Assembly (NCBI GenBank): GCA_916613615.1
Contig: OU744720.1
Coordinates: forward strand, 71,626,471 to 71,690,470
Direction: 5' to 3'
Length of the DNA stretch: 64,000 bases
Source of the DNA: Steromphala cineraria
Taxonomy: Eukaryota; Mollusca; Gastropoda; Trochida; Trochidae
This document shows positions 35,158 through 45,856 of this stretch, piece by piece; position 1 is the stretch's first letter; the number at the start of each line of letters is the position of its first letter. The translations under genes and the position numbers were made by a program. The notes below the pieces were generated by a model that worked only from the letters and a program-made list of their open reading frames with translations, was not told the origin of the DNA and ran no database searches.

Positions 35158-35359
35158 TGAACATAATGTTGGTATCATTTAGTGATTTGATTAGAACAGT
35201 TTTCTTCATATCCTGGAAAGTTGTTGTATATGTGTAACACATTAATCTGCAATATGATAAAATGGAATCATTTACTTCAAAACAGTCATAGAAAAGGCTT
35301 AAATTGAGTAAGATAAGTAAAATTTATACACATTGTGCCATTAGCGGTGGATATAGCTC

Positions 35360-36830
35360 GACCATGTCAACTGCTTGTTAACATTACATTGCATTTCATC
35401 AAATTCTTTTTTTCCATAATTCTTAAGGTTGACTGGAAATATACCAGGTGATCTGAAGCCAGACTTGATATCGTAAATGCTGCATCATAAGATTCTTTAA
35501 ACAAACCAGGCCATACCCACTTTGACACCATGTTACAGGGATTGGAGGACATTTACTCTGAACCCACTCTCCTATAAGCTTTGGAGAGGGGCCCAAAGAC
35601 AGTCTTGTCCAATGGCTGTAACTTGTGTGTCGTGTGGGGAAGGAAGGGAAACCATATGAACTTGTTCTTTCTTACCTGCCGTCTAAAGCTCTAATCCTTC
35701 ATGGGAGCTATGTCCATCCCATATGGTAAATTGAGGTCTTTCTGGACCTTCCTGTTGTGGGGAAATGGTGCTTGAACCTTTCAAGTCCCAGTCCCTCTTC
35801 CATGTAGGTCTTCTTTTGTTAAGTCCCGGGTCCCAGTCCCTCTTCCATGTAGGCCTTCTTTTGTTAAGTCCCGGGTCCCAGTCCCTCTTCCGTGTAGGTC
35901 TTCTTTTGTTAAGTCCAGGGTCCCAGTCCCTCTTCCATGTAGGTCTTCTTTTGTTAAGTCCCGGGTACCAGTCCCTCTTCCATGTAGGTTTTCTTTTGTT
36001 AAGTCCCGGGTCCCAGTCCCTCTTCCATGTAGGTCTTCTTTTGGTGAGTCCCGGGTCCCAGTCCCTCTTCCATGTAGGCCTTCTTTTGTTAAGTCCAGGG
36101 TCCCAGTCCCTCTTCCATGTAGGTCTTCTTTTGGTGAGTCCCAGTCCCTCTTCCATGTAGGTCTTCTTTTGGTGAGTCCCAGTCCCTCTTCCATGTAGGT
36201 CTTCTTTTGGTGAGTCCCGGGAGTAGCCTGAGCAGTGTCATGGACTTCGCTGTCTCACCCCTTACAATGACCATTGGAGGAATGGTCTCGCCATTGGTAT
36301 TTACACATGCCAATACCGAGACCGATTCCGGATTGTTTGATGTGCGACCAGGAAGGTTCTTACTTCCCTTTCTGGCCACAACATGAGATGGATCATGCTG
36401 CAGACTCAGACCGGTTTCATCAGCATTCCAAATTTGATTTTGCTAATCAATGAATATCGCTGAGTCCCTAAAATAATTTTCGACCACTGGTTTGTTCATT
36501 GCCCTTGACCGACATGTTGACAGTTTCTCCGGTTTGCTAATCGCCAGCTCTGGGTGCCGAGCCTTCAGTCCCTCCTACCAGCCCTGACCGGGGACTCCTT
36601 CTCTGAATGGCGTCTTTATACCGAAGTGCTGGACACAATCTCCTCGCTTTAAACATTATTTGCCTCCTTGAAATTCTAAACGCATAAAAAATACCTCACC
36701 TGTCGTAGTATTACAGGCTGCTTTCCAGAAGCGGCCTCAGGTCGAATACGACCGGTTACGTGGTCACGATGGTGGAATGGGGTGCGTCAAACTTCTTGCT
36801 AGCTTTCCTGAGGGTCAGTTTCCCCATGTT
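35360..36830 (-). pseudogene. Broken pogo/Tigger-type transposase, copy 1
   Basis: Minus strand. Remnants in order: an N-terminal psq-type helix-turn-helix (MGKLTLRKASKKFDAPHS, from 36827), a CENP-B-type segment (KARHPELAISKPEKLS, about 36510), the first catalytic Asp (NQIWNADETGLS, about 36410), ARKGSKNLPGRTSNN (about 36330), the second Asp (FTIWDGHSSHEGLE, about 35700) and the third (LQPLDKTVFGPL, about 35610). Several stops and frameshifts interrupt it, and a minisatellite (35783-36222) sits between the first and second Asp. The family cuts and pastes DNA using a DDD/E triad; this copy is dead. It differs from copy 2, so the two are separate families. Confidence 0.85.
35783..36222. repeat. 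Minisatellite inside transposase copy 1 (45-bp, then 38-bp units)
   Basis: The core AGTCCCTCTTCCATGTAGG recurs at 35790, 35835, 35880, 35925, 35970, 36015, 36060 and 36105 (45-bp spacing), then 36143 and 36181 (38-bp spacing). Because 45 is divisible by three, long false open frames appear on both strands (35765-36160 + and 35683-36194 -). The 38-bp units shift the frame. The minus strand encodes KKTYMEEGLG-like peptides that resemble the KAWMEDVLG segment of copy 2. Confidence 0.95.
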
Positions 36831-37439
36831 CAACTGAGTCACCGCTTCAAACAAGTTTTAATCCTCATATTGAAAATAGATTTTTAACCTGTTTTAGGGA
36901 ATTTTACAAACAAAACACAAAAATGCGAAGGTCTTAATATAGTTTGTGATACAGTATAGTTTTCTTTTATTTGATAATCCCCCAACTTGTAAAGGATTTA
37001 CCGTTGATGGTCACTTTCAGGAACTTCAAGAGGGTCGATGCAACGGCGGACGTTCCTTCCAATAAATGTTCGAGAAAATTGATTTGAGACACATATGCAA
37101 ATCATGATACAGGTCATAGTCAAAGGACACTACATTTAATGCTTTGATTGTTGTCAACATTATTAATTTTGGACTCTTCAACACAAAACTGCTTTTGATA
37201 CAGCTATAATCTGTAACCATGATACAAAAATTATCAATAAAATATCCTATCTTCATACCATTCTTTGTTTTCACATCATCAAGGGAATAATCAAATTAGA
37301 GGTGTGATGATACATCGTGGTATTCTCAAATCATGATACTTACTGATTATACATGTATTATGATTCAATCGTTGACTTTAATAAAATTGCTTATTTTGCC
37401 TTAATCAGAGTATTTGTAAAAAGTAAGTGTTTAAGTTTT

Positions 37440-38100
37440 CAAACACCTTTATTTTTAGCTGATCAGGTCCATCCATAAAATTTTTACTTTTTCGACTTCT
37501 TCTTCTTCTCCAGAACCAAATACTCTAGAGAGCTAAAAATTTGATGTGCATTTTCCTTGGACAATGGTGATTCTAAATTGTAGATTTAGGGGTCAAAACC
37601 TTGAAAACCTAGTTTTATCTTCTCCGGTTCAAAAAGGTCTAGAGAGCTGAAAAGTTGTGTGTAGATTCCATGGACAGTGGGGATTCTGAATTGTAGATTT
37701 CGGGCTTCGATGGGCTTATGGCATGGCATGTTGTCCGGCGTCCGTCCGTCCGTCTGTAAACTTTGTGGAATTTCGACTTCTTCTCCAGAACCATAACGCC
37801 TGGAAAGCTGAAACTTTGTATAAAGACTCCTTGACAAGTGAGGAATTTGAATTGTAGATTTGGTGACCCTGTTGCCCCGAATAAAGGCAACAGGAACATC
37901 CTTAAAATCTATTTTCATCTTCTCCTCCTGAAGTATAAGGCCTAGAAAACTGAAACTTGTCGCCTATATACTTAACTGTATGATTGGTGACCCTGTGGCC
38001 CCTACAATGAGGGAATCACATTGGCCACACTCTACAGCATAATTGATAATGAAGCCTGATGAGCTACAGAGCCAATGGCTCTATTTTTTTAATATCATAA
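37440..38100. repeat. Element C3: dispersed repeat with diverged internal units
   Basis: It contains at least three diverged units with the marker TTCTCCAGAACCA(A/T)A(A/C) followed by GAAAGCTGAAA (about 37510, 37630, 37790), a GTCCGTCCGTCC tract at 37740, and a tail GAGCTACAGAGCCAATGGCT. The unit marker resembles that of C1 (TTCTCAGAAACTATAACACC). No coding region is recognised; the minus-strand frames at 37586-37918 are repeat shadows. Confidence 0.5.
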
Positions 38101-38309
38101 AAAAAAAAAATTCAAAAACGCGGATCTCTCTTTCTCTCTCGTACCACTCCTCTGATAGTCTGATCAGTTTCTAATGTTCGCAACGGCACTGATGGCAATA
38201 GAATATAGAATCAGTTGCCAAATCTTGTTGAGTGACGGTGAACGCTAGGCACACAATGTGTAACCAGGACTTACACTTGTCACATTGCACCCAACGCACG
38301 TTCTCTCGT

Positions 38310-39634
38310 TCATTCCGTGGTACCCTTTTGCTGCACACGGCGCACATGATAGGCTGGGCTTTCTTCTAATTTGCGTTCTTTTTCTTTTTGTTTCTTTTCC
38401 TTAACTTCCAATTGCTGCTTTTTGGACTCCGTGACCTCATCGCTAGTCAGCACACGACATGATGTGATAAGTTTCCCCTTTTTGTTTTCTTTTGTAAGGG
38501 TCGCTTTTGGTAAAAACATGTCGTTCACTGCGATGTTCCAAGACGTAGAGGACAAGATTGAATCCCCACCTGCAGCCAGAGAGTTTAGTATGGAACTTGC
38601 GTCAATGTCCTCATCTAGTGTCTTTGTGTCATCATCACCCAGTGTGCTAGGGACAATAGATACCTCGACAGGTGTTAAAGATAAAGGATTGAGAGCTAGC
38701 GTTTCAAGTACCATCTCAGGGTCAAGTGTCAGGTTCAAGAGAGCCAGTGGAATGTTCCACAGAGCCACTGGGATGTTCCAAAGAGCTACTGGAATGTTCC
38801 ACAGAGCCATTGGGATGTTCCACAGTGTTATTGGGATGTTCCACAGAGCTACTGGGATGTTCCACAGAGCCATTGGAATGTTCCACAGAGCCACTGGGTG
38901 GAACAGGAGAGGCACCAGAACTAGCCGAGACATAGTAGCTTGTAGATGGGGAGTAGGCTTCATTGGGGACAGCAACCTTGTTCAATGGGTAAATTCCGCA
39001 AGCTCTGAAGCCGTTGACGATATTTGTGTTGCATTAAATGCCGATCTAAATATCTTTGGCCACGCCCCCTTGTTGATGGTTTGTCCCGGGTTGTCAGACA
39101 TGAAGGTTGATGCCTCTTGGTTATAATTGCATTTCAAAGACCTAAAAACACTCCTGTCTAGAGGTTGAAGGTAATGCGTTGGGTGGGGTGGAAAAGCAAG
39201 AAGGGTAACATTTGAAGCACGTGCTACCTCGAGAAGCCCGAGGGTCTCATGACTACAGTGGCTGTCTAAAAGAAGTAGTTGTGGCCTTTCTTCCCCAATG
39301 GCCGGGAGGAAAACTTTGCCAAACCACTCCAAACCTAGAACGTCTTCCATCCATGCCTTGGACTGGTAGGTCCAAAAGGCACCCTCTGGGCCACTGGTGG
39401 TATCCCAGGCGTTAAGTGATTTCTTGGTATTACCTCGTACTATGATCATAGTTGGTAGGGCTCGTCCATGCGCGTGTGCACAGCAAACAGCTGTAATAGA
39501 CTCCCTGGAGTTGCTTGTGCGTCCTGGTACAGACTTACTGCCTCTCCTGGCAATAACTCCACTAGGCGTGTGTACCATAATGACACCAGTCTCATCCAGG
39601 TTCCATATCTGATTAGGCTTGTCAGTGATGTTTT
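38310..39634 (-). pseudogene. pogo/Tigger-type transposase copy 2, catalytic and C-terminal part
   Basis: Minus strand, continuing the N-terminal part at 41831-42334 after the C2 insertion. It opens with ITDKPNQIWNLDETG (first Asp, about 39600). It goes on through ARRGSKSVPGRTSN and IIVRGNTKKS to LLLLDSHCSH (second Asp) and HYLQPLDRSVF (third Asp, 35 residues after the second, DD35D). A one-base frameshift near 39010 separates it from the next segment (FRACGIYPLNK), and a 21-bp minisatellite follows. The charged C-terminus (SCRVLTSDEV, then Lys/Glu-rich) is recognisable to about 38310. Before damage it was a nuclear cut-and-paste transposase. Confidence 0.88.
38739..38903. repeat. Minisatellite, 21-bp unit, about eight copies, inside transposase copy 2
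   Basis: Unit GTTCCACAGAGCCACTGGGA plus one base. On the minus strand it encodes ALWNIPV or, in another frame, SVEHPSG heptapeptides. All frames stay open because the unit is a multiple of three, which produces long false frames (38371-39126 + and 38722-38985 -). Confidence 0.92.
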
Positions 39635-39636
39635 AT

Positions 39637-41834
39637 TATACCCCCGCCTTACAGAGTAAGCGTGGGTATATAGCGTTCATTCTTTCCGTCCGTCCGTCCG
39701 TCCGTCCGTCTGTCTGTCCGCCCCAAAATTTTGTGCGGAGCAGATCTCCAAAACTGTGCATGCTAGCTTCATCAAACTTCATACACATGTCAACCATGAT
39801 CCCTAGATGTGCCTTTTGAGGGTTAGAACTATTTCTGAATTTGCATTTGTGCGGTTTCCATGGAAACGTGACTAAAAAGTGACTCTTTGAGGAAGTCGTT
39901 TTGTGCAGAGCAGATCTCCAAAACTATGCATGCTAGCTTCATCAAACTTCATACACATGTCAACCATGATCCCTAGTTGTGCCTTTTGAGGGTTAGAAAT
40001 ATTTCTGAATTTTCATGTTTGCGGTTTCAATGGAAAAGTGACTAAAAATTGACTCTTTTGGGAAGTGGTTTTGTGCGGAGCAGATTTCCAAAACTATGCA
40101 TGCTAGCTACATCAAACTTCATACACATGTCAACCATGATCTCTAGTTGTGCCTTTTGAGGGTTAGAACTATTTCTGAATTTGTATTTTTGCGGTTTCCA
40201 TGGAAACATGACTAAAAAGTGACACTTTGAGGAAGTCGTTTTGTGCGGAGCAGATCTCCAAAACTATGCATGCTAGCTTCATCAAACTTCATACACATGT
40301 CAACCATGATCCCTAGTTGTGCCTTTTGAGGGTTAGAAATATTTCTGAATTTTCATTTTTGCGGTTTCCATGGAAACATGACTAAAAAGTGACTCTTTGG
40401 GGAAGTCGTTTTGTGCGGAGCAGATTCCAAAACTGTGCATGCTAGCTTAATCAAACTACATACACATGTCAACCATGATCCCTAGTTATGCCTTTTGAGG
40501 GCAAGAACTATTTCTGAATTTTCTTTTTTGCGGTTTCCATGGAAACGTGACTAAAAAGTGACTCTTTGAGGAAGTCGTTTTGTGCAGAGCAGATCTCCCA
40601 AACTATACATGCTAGCTTCACCCAACTTCATACACTTATCAACCATGATCCCTAGATGTGCCTTTTGAGGGTTAGACCATCACATTATTTTTATTTTTGT
40701 GGTTTCCATGGAAACATGACTAAACACTGACTCTATGACCAAGTCTTTTGTCCGGATCATATCTCCTAAACACTTCATGCTAGCTTCACCAAACTTCATA
40801 CACTTATCAACCATGATCCCTAGATGTGCCTTTTGAGGGTTAGATTCACAATTTTAAAATATTTTTTGCGGTTTTCCATGGAAACATGACTAAAACAGTG
40901 ACTCTATGACCGTGTCTTTTGCCCGGAGCATATCTCAAAAACTATACATGCTAGGTTCACCAAACTTCATAAACTTATCAACCAAGATCCCTACATGTAC
41001 CTTTTGAGGGTTAGACCAACAAATTATTTTATTTTTTGCGGTTTTCCATGGAAACATGACTAAAACAGTGACTCTATGACCGTGTCTTTTGCCCGGAGCA
41101 TATCTCAAAAACTATACATGCTAGGTTCACCAAACTTCATAAACTTATCAACCAAGATCCCTACATGTACCTTTTGAGGATTAGACCAACAAATTATTAA
41201 TTTTTTAAACAGTGACTCTATGACCAAGTCCTTATCGAGAGCATATCTCCTAAACTATACATGCTAGCTTCACCAAACTTCATACACTTATGACCCATGA
41301 TCCATAGATGTGCCTTTTGAAGGTTAGACCAACAAATTATTTTCATTTTTGCAGTTTCCATGGATATATGACTAAAAAGTGATTCCATGATAAATTACTT
41401 TGTCCTGAACATATTTCCTGAAATATACATCTCAGCTTCACCAAATTTGCTACATATGTCAATCGTGATTGCTGGATATGCCTTGTGAGAGTTAAACAAT
41501 ATATATGTGGATTTTCTTCTCTGTGGCTTCTTTGGAAAACATGACTTACAAAGTGACTCAACAAAAATAATTTTGTCCTCAGTGCATCTCGTAGAATATT
41601 CATGATAACTAAATCAAATTTGAAACAAAGATCAACCATTATCCCTAGATGTACCCTTTTAATTGTAAAACCTGTTAATGAATTTTGTATTTGGGTTTCA
41701 GTGGAAAGAAGACTTACACAATGACTTACTGTATACTCAACTATCATACAACTTTAACCAATATTAATCAGTTTTACTATTTGAAATTCTTTGAAAAAAG
41801 TGGGGAGCGGGGGTATGTGAGCTTTGCTCGCTAC
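39637..41834. mobile_element. Element C2 inserted in transposase copy 2; 170-bp internal tandem array
   Basis: It begins TATACCCCCGCC...GGGTATATAGCG with a GTCCGTCCGTCC tract. About eleven tandem units of 170 bp follow (marker TTGTGCGGAGCAGATCTCCA at 39731, 39901, 40071, 40241, 40411, then more diverged). It ends GGGGGTATGTGAGCTTTGCT. The split halves of a single transposase frame on either side define the insertion to within a few bases. No transposase of its own. The 134-codon minus frame at 41343-41747 is a shadow of the array. Confidence 0.75.
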
Positions 41835-42334
41835 TTCACTTGTTGATCTAATGTTGCTCCAAGAGTGTTAAAGTATTCTTCAACCACTGGTCTGTTCATC
41901 ATGCGAACTCTACTCTGGCTTAGTTTCTCTGGACGTCGAATAGACAATTCAGGGTGGCGTTTTTGGAATCCCCCCCACCAATCCACACCGGGGACACCAT
42001 TCCTGAAAGGGGTTTGAATCCTTAGATTTCTAACAATGCGCCCTGTCTTCACCAAGAGCTGCTTCCGAGATATACCGAATCCCATGGAAGCGGCCTTTGC
42101 GACGTTGTCTGCAATTTCATTTTCCACCTTTTCTGGAATTGCTGTAGGTCGGCCCATTCTCGCCCCAGACTCCACCCTCCCTTTCACGTGATCTCTTAGG
42201 GTTGACTTAGGTATGCCATATAATGCGGAAACATTATTGTAACTTTTTCCCGATTTTATCATGGACACTGCTTCCTCCAGCTTTCCCGAATCATGGTTCT
42301 TGTAGACGCCTTTCTTTTTGTAGGTACGCGGCAT
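41831..42334 (-). pseudogene. pogo/Tigger-type transposase copy 2, N-terminal DNA-binding part
   Basis: A 167-codon open frame from ATG at 42334. Residues about 14-60 form a psq/HTH domain (KLEEAVSMIKSGKSYNNVSALYGIPKSTLRDHV). A linker GRPTAIPEKVE follows, then a CENP-B-type second DNA-binding segment (GFQKRHPELSIRRPEKLSQS, about residues 120-140) and VVEEYFNTLGATLDQQ. The frame ends at the edge of C2; the catalytic half continues at 39634. The N-terminal half itself is undamaged, so most decay is in the C-terminal half and the insertion. Confidence 0.88.
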
Positions 42335-43986
42335 CTACAAGTTAATCAAATTATTTAAGTTTCATATATTACTCCGATTCCCTTGTTATATAACTAGGAC
42401 ACTGCAGGCAGTCAGATCTACGCACTTCAATTTTATTATATTTTAAGTAAGCAAGTATGTAATGGTGTTATGGCACACAGGGGGTTAATTTGCAGAAGTA
42501 ACGAATACTATAAATATGGTTATTTATCCATGTATAGCAAGTGACTGTCTTCCATTTATTCCATTGTTTTTTCTAATAAACATCTTAAAAGGATACATTT
42601 TTATGAAACTATGTCATGAACTTTAAACGTTTCATTGCTTTTTCTCTGACTTGCTTTCGTCGATTTGGGGTACTTACGGTAAAATCCCGAGGGCGGCGAA
42701 GCTGTCAACCTGGCTGTTCCAATAATGGCAGGGACCCAGTAAACGGACCAATGATAATTGAGGTTACAAATGATAGATAAAAACAACTCGTGACGTATTA
42801 GGAATCCCGAGTCTAAAAATATATTATGAAAAGAACAACAAGACGCCATTGTCGATGAGTTCAATGTTTTATTTATTAACGAAAAATACATTTTATTCAG
42901 GTGAACGAAATTACCCAACTGGGCGAATTTGCCCCCATCTACCCTAAAGAGAAAACAAAGGCTATAGCTAGGCCAGGTCAGAAGCGCATCTTTACTTATA
43001 AATACATCTGCTGCACGCTTTGTAAATTTACAAATAGAAATAAATAATTACCTTTAAATTTAGCCGATTCATCAAAATGTGCTATTTATGGTCATGTTAT
43101 CGATTAATGTACGCTACAATATCATCTTTGTAAATACATTCCCTATTTATATCGAAAGTATATTTAGCGAAATTTCGTCTCGGTTAGCTTTGCAATTGAA
43201 ACTGGTAGATACCATACTGATGTTAATGATCGAAAACAAACTTATCTTCCATTAAGAAGGTGTTTTCTTACTTAATTTTAGCAACTATTTTTGAATTTCT
43301 CTTTCTAATATTTGCGATGGTACATACAACTTTAATCGATGACTTGTTAAAAGTTCGTTTTAAAAGTTTTGAAATTTGAATTTCAGTCTTTTACAACCAA
43401 TATTGAGTGCATTTGACAGAAATACTTGGCAATTGACACCAATATACCTTAATAATTTTAGTGGTAATATTCAAAAGTTTCGATTTCCTTAATTAGTTGT
43501 TCCTTGTTTTTCTGTCTCTGAAACTATCTTGAAATAAATTGTATTTTCTGTAACAATCTCTCCTTCTTTATTAAATGATAATAATTATACAAGGTGTTGC
43601 TAAACTTTGTATATAAATAAAGCAAAAGGATATAACTGGGGTAACCTACAATGTTTGTATGAAAAACATGTCGAAATGGTTAACAAATTCATTAAAAGAA
43701 ATACATGTGCCTATTACAGGACTCACAATCCTTTTCCTTTCACATATAGCCATTGATATAAAAATTGGAATGCAGTTTTCCGTCTATGATTTTCAAAGTC
43801 CAAACTCAGCACCAGTCAGCCAGCTGAGTCATTTACGAGGCCAACCTCGAACACTGGAATATCAACATGTAAGTTTCTCCAGGAAAAACGAATACAGATG
43901 ATATCAATTGCAAAGGAGTACCAACTAATTACACGAATGTAAAAAGCTACGTTAAGAATCCCGAATCCAATTCTAATCCGAAATAA
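42335..43986. other. Intergenic DNA
   Basis: No gene recognised. The open frames at 42601-42918 (-) and 43659-43901 (+) have no recognisable features. Confidence 0.4.
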
Positions 43987-44016
43987 CTAAAGGTGTTCAC
44001 ACAAAACGGCCGCAAT
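43987..44016 (+). mobile_element. Fragment of family B MITE
   Basis: CTAAAGGTGTTCACACAAAA followed by CGGCCGC matches the internal block 'aaaggtgttcacacaaaatggccgcc' of B copies 4 and 5. No ends remain. Confidence 0.55.
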
Positions 44017-44136
44017 TTAAGTGTAATCACATATTTCATTGAACATTTAATTAGCGTTACATTACCCATTGCCATTTACTTATTTATAAATGTGGTTTGG
44101 TCAAATATGATAAATCTCTTCGAATATAGTTAATCA

Positions 44137-44225
44137 CATTCTCTCCCCATAGAGGCAGATCAAGTCATGAAATGATAATACAGCTGTATCAACAGGACTT
44201 GATTTGTCTCTGTGGGGAGAGAATG
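44137..44225. mobile_element. 89-bp minimal family A derivative with perfect 9-bp target duplication
   Basis: The two A termini (CATTCTCTCCCCATAGAGGC and its mirror TGTGGGGAGAGAATG) are joined almost back to back with the whole interior missing. Flanked by AGTTAATCA at 44128-44136 and 44226-44234, a perfect 9-bp duplication. Loop sequence of subfamily 2. Confidence 0.92.
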
Positions 44226-44371
44226 AGTTAATCATAGTAGTTTTGAAATGAATTGCAGTTATCGATGAACGATAGTCCCGTAAGAGGCAGAAAAGTCGGT
44301 TCGAAGTTTACTTATTAATCATCACTATTGTATCAAAATTAAGGTAAGTAGTGTTAGAAACCTTTGAATTT

Positions 44372-44720
44372 CATTCCCTCCCCACAGAGGCAGATCAAGT
44401 CATGTTGATTTAGCCTCTGTTCTATTACGCCGAAATTCGTGGGTTCCGGCAGTTTCCCCTGGCGGAAAACAACTTTCATCACATTACTTTTGAATATCTT
44501 TATCAAATGACAAGGCTTCTCGCATGGAAAGGTGGTTCATATCACAATACCTTTGCTTTGTTTCAGTATCCAAAATGATGATTTAAAAACAGCGTCGCTG
44601 ATTGCACAACTAATTTTGATTGCTTCCAATCAGGCATCTCCCATTCTAATCCACAACATCGGCGTAATATAACAGAGGCTAAATCAACATGACTTGATCT
44701 GCCTCTGTGGGGAGAGAATG
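44372..44720 (+). mobile_element. Family A MITE copy 9
   Basis: 349 bp, both TIRs present. Flanks TTGAATTT and TTGAATTA match at seven of eight bases. Subfamily 1. It lies only 146 bp from the minimal copy. Confidence 0.92.
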
Positions 44721-44830
44721 TTGAATTAGGGCGAAATATAAATTAAGTTTATGGGGCGCTATCATTTTTAATTGAAGTTAGGCTTATGATAATATTAACG
44801 TTATATGTATTTAAAACTTGCCACGAATCA

Positions 44831-44858
44831 TTGGACGAAACGTTCATAAAATGTCCAC
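44831..44858 (+). repeat. Short fragment of repeat G
   Basis: GGACGAAACGTTCATAAAAT followed by GTCCAC, 110 bp after family A copy 9. It is related to the ends of G copies 1 and 2. Confidence 0.45.
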
Positions 44859-45491
44859 TTGAGCAACGAGAAGGGAAACGCATCTAATTGACTTTGCTAC
44901 TATTCGTCTCTGCACTACGTATTCTAGTGCAATTATCATATAATTTTTAATGTCTTTGAAGCATCCTAGCATTTCGAAAACGAACAGGGAAACAGTTGGA
45001 CTTTTCACAACGTATGTTAAGATTCAGTTTGCGTTAAGATATTCGTATGTCAAACCTTATAGATAATTGTATCAAGATGGGCAGATCATTGAAGTGACCA
45101 GGGGTCAACATTACAAAATCCTTCATAAAAGATCAACAACTTTAGATCCCAGGCATGTTTATTCCCTTGCACGTAATTGTGCTGATTTATATCTTACAAC
45201 GTCTATATGGAATATCGTAATTGAAATTTAAGAAAAGCTGAATTTCACACATATGACACCATCTGTCTATTTAACAATGCCAAATATCGACATTCACCAG
45301 CAGTGACGAGACGATCCCAAAATATGGTATGGTTTGGTTATTTTACATATGGACAATTGGTGATCCTTTGCAGGTGCTTATGGAGTGAATTTAATGACGC
45401 CCAAAGGAAACAAATTACATGATATTGCACTAAGATACACAAGCAAACTTAACGTAAGGTACACAGCTGTAAAATATTCATAATAAGCTGC

Positions 45492-45856
45492 TTAAAGGGG
45501 CAATTGCACGTTTTTAGGGAGATTATAAGGTGATGTCAAGAAAATGAAAATTAATTGTTCCAATTCAAAGACAATGTATTTAAACTAAATGGAGCAGTAA
45601 GAATTCAAATATATAATGTGAAGTTTAGCCATGCGATTCCCTTTTCTTACACAAAATGAATTAAAGGTGTTCACACAAAATGGCCGCCAATGGATTTTAA
45701 TGTGAATCTTCAAACTTTGTCCTCTGATTGTGAATAAATGGCTTTTTTTATTAGACTTTTGACACTATCAAAATAATACATTAAGCATTAACGTACAATT
45801 ATCAGTGAAAATTTTCAAATATAAAATTATCAAAAAACGTGCTACTGCCCCTTTAA
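45492..45856 (+). mobile_element. Family B MITE copy 5
   Basis: 365 bp. TTAAAGGGGCAATTGCACG at the left and CGTGCTACTGCCCCTTTAA at the right. TTAA at each end. It is the last B copy in the window. Confidence 0.9.

Noticed and set aside
35683..36194. Long open frames on both strands (131-157 codons) with repeated peptides
   Set aside because: They come from a 45-bp minisatellite whose length is a multiple of three. The underlying locus is a dead transposase.
38371..39126. 251-codon plus-strand open frame
   Set aside because: It is antisense to the transposase pseudogene and crosses its 21-bp minisatellite. The peptide has no domain.
41343..41747. 134-codon minus-strand frame
   Set aside because: Lies wholly in the diverged 170-bp tandem units of element C2.
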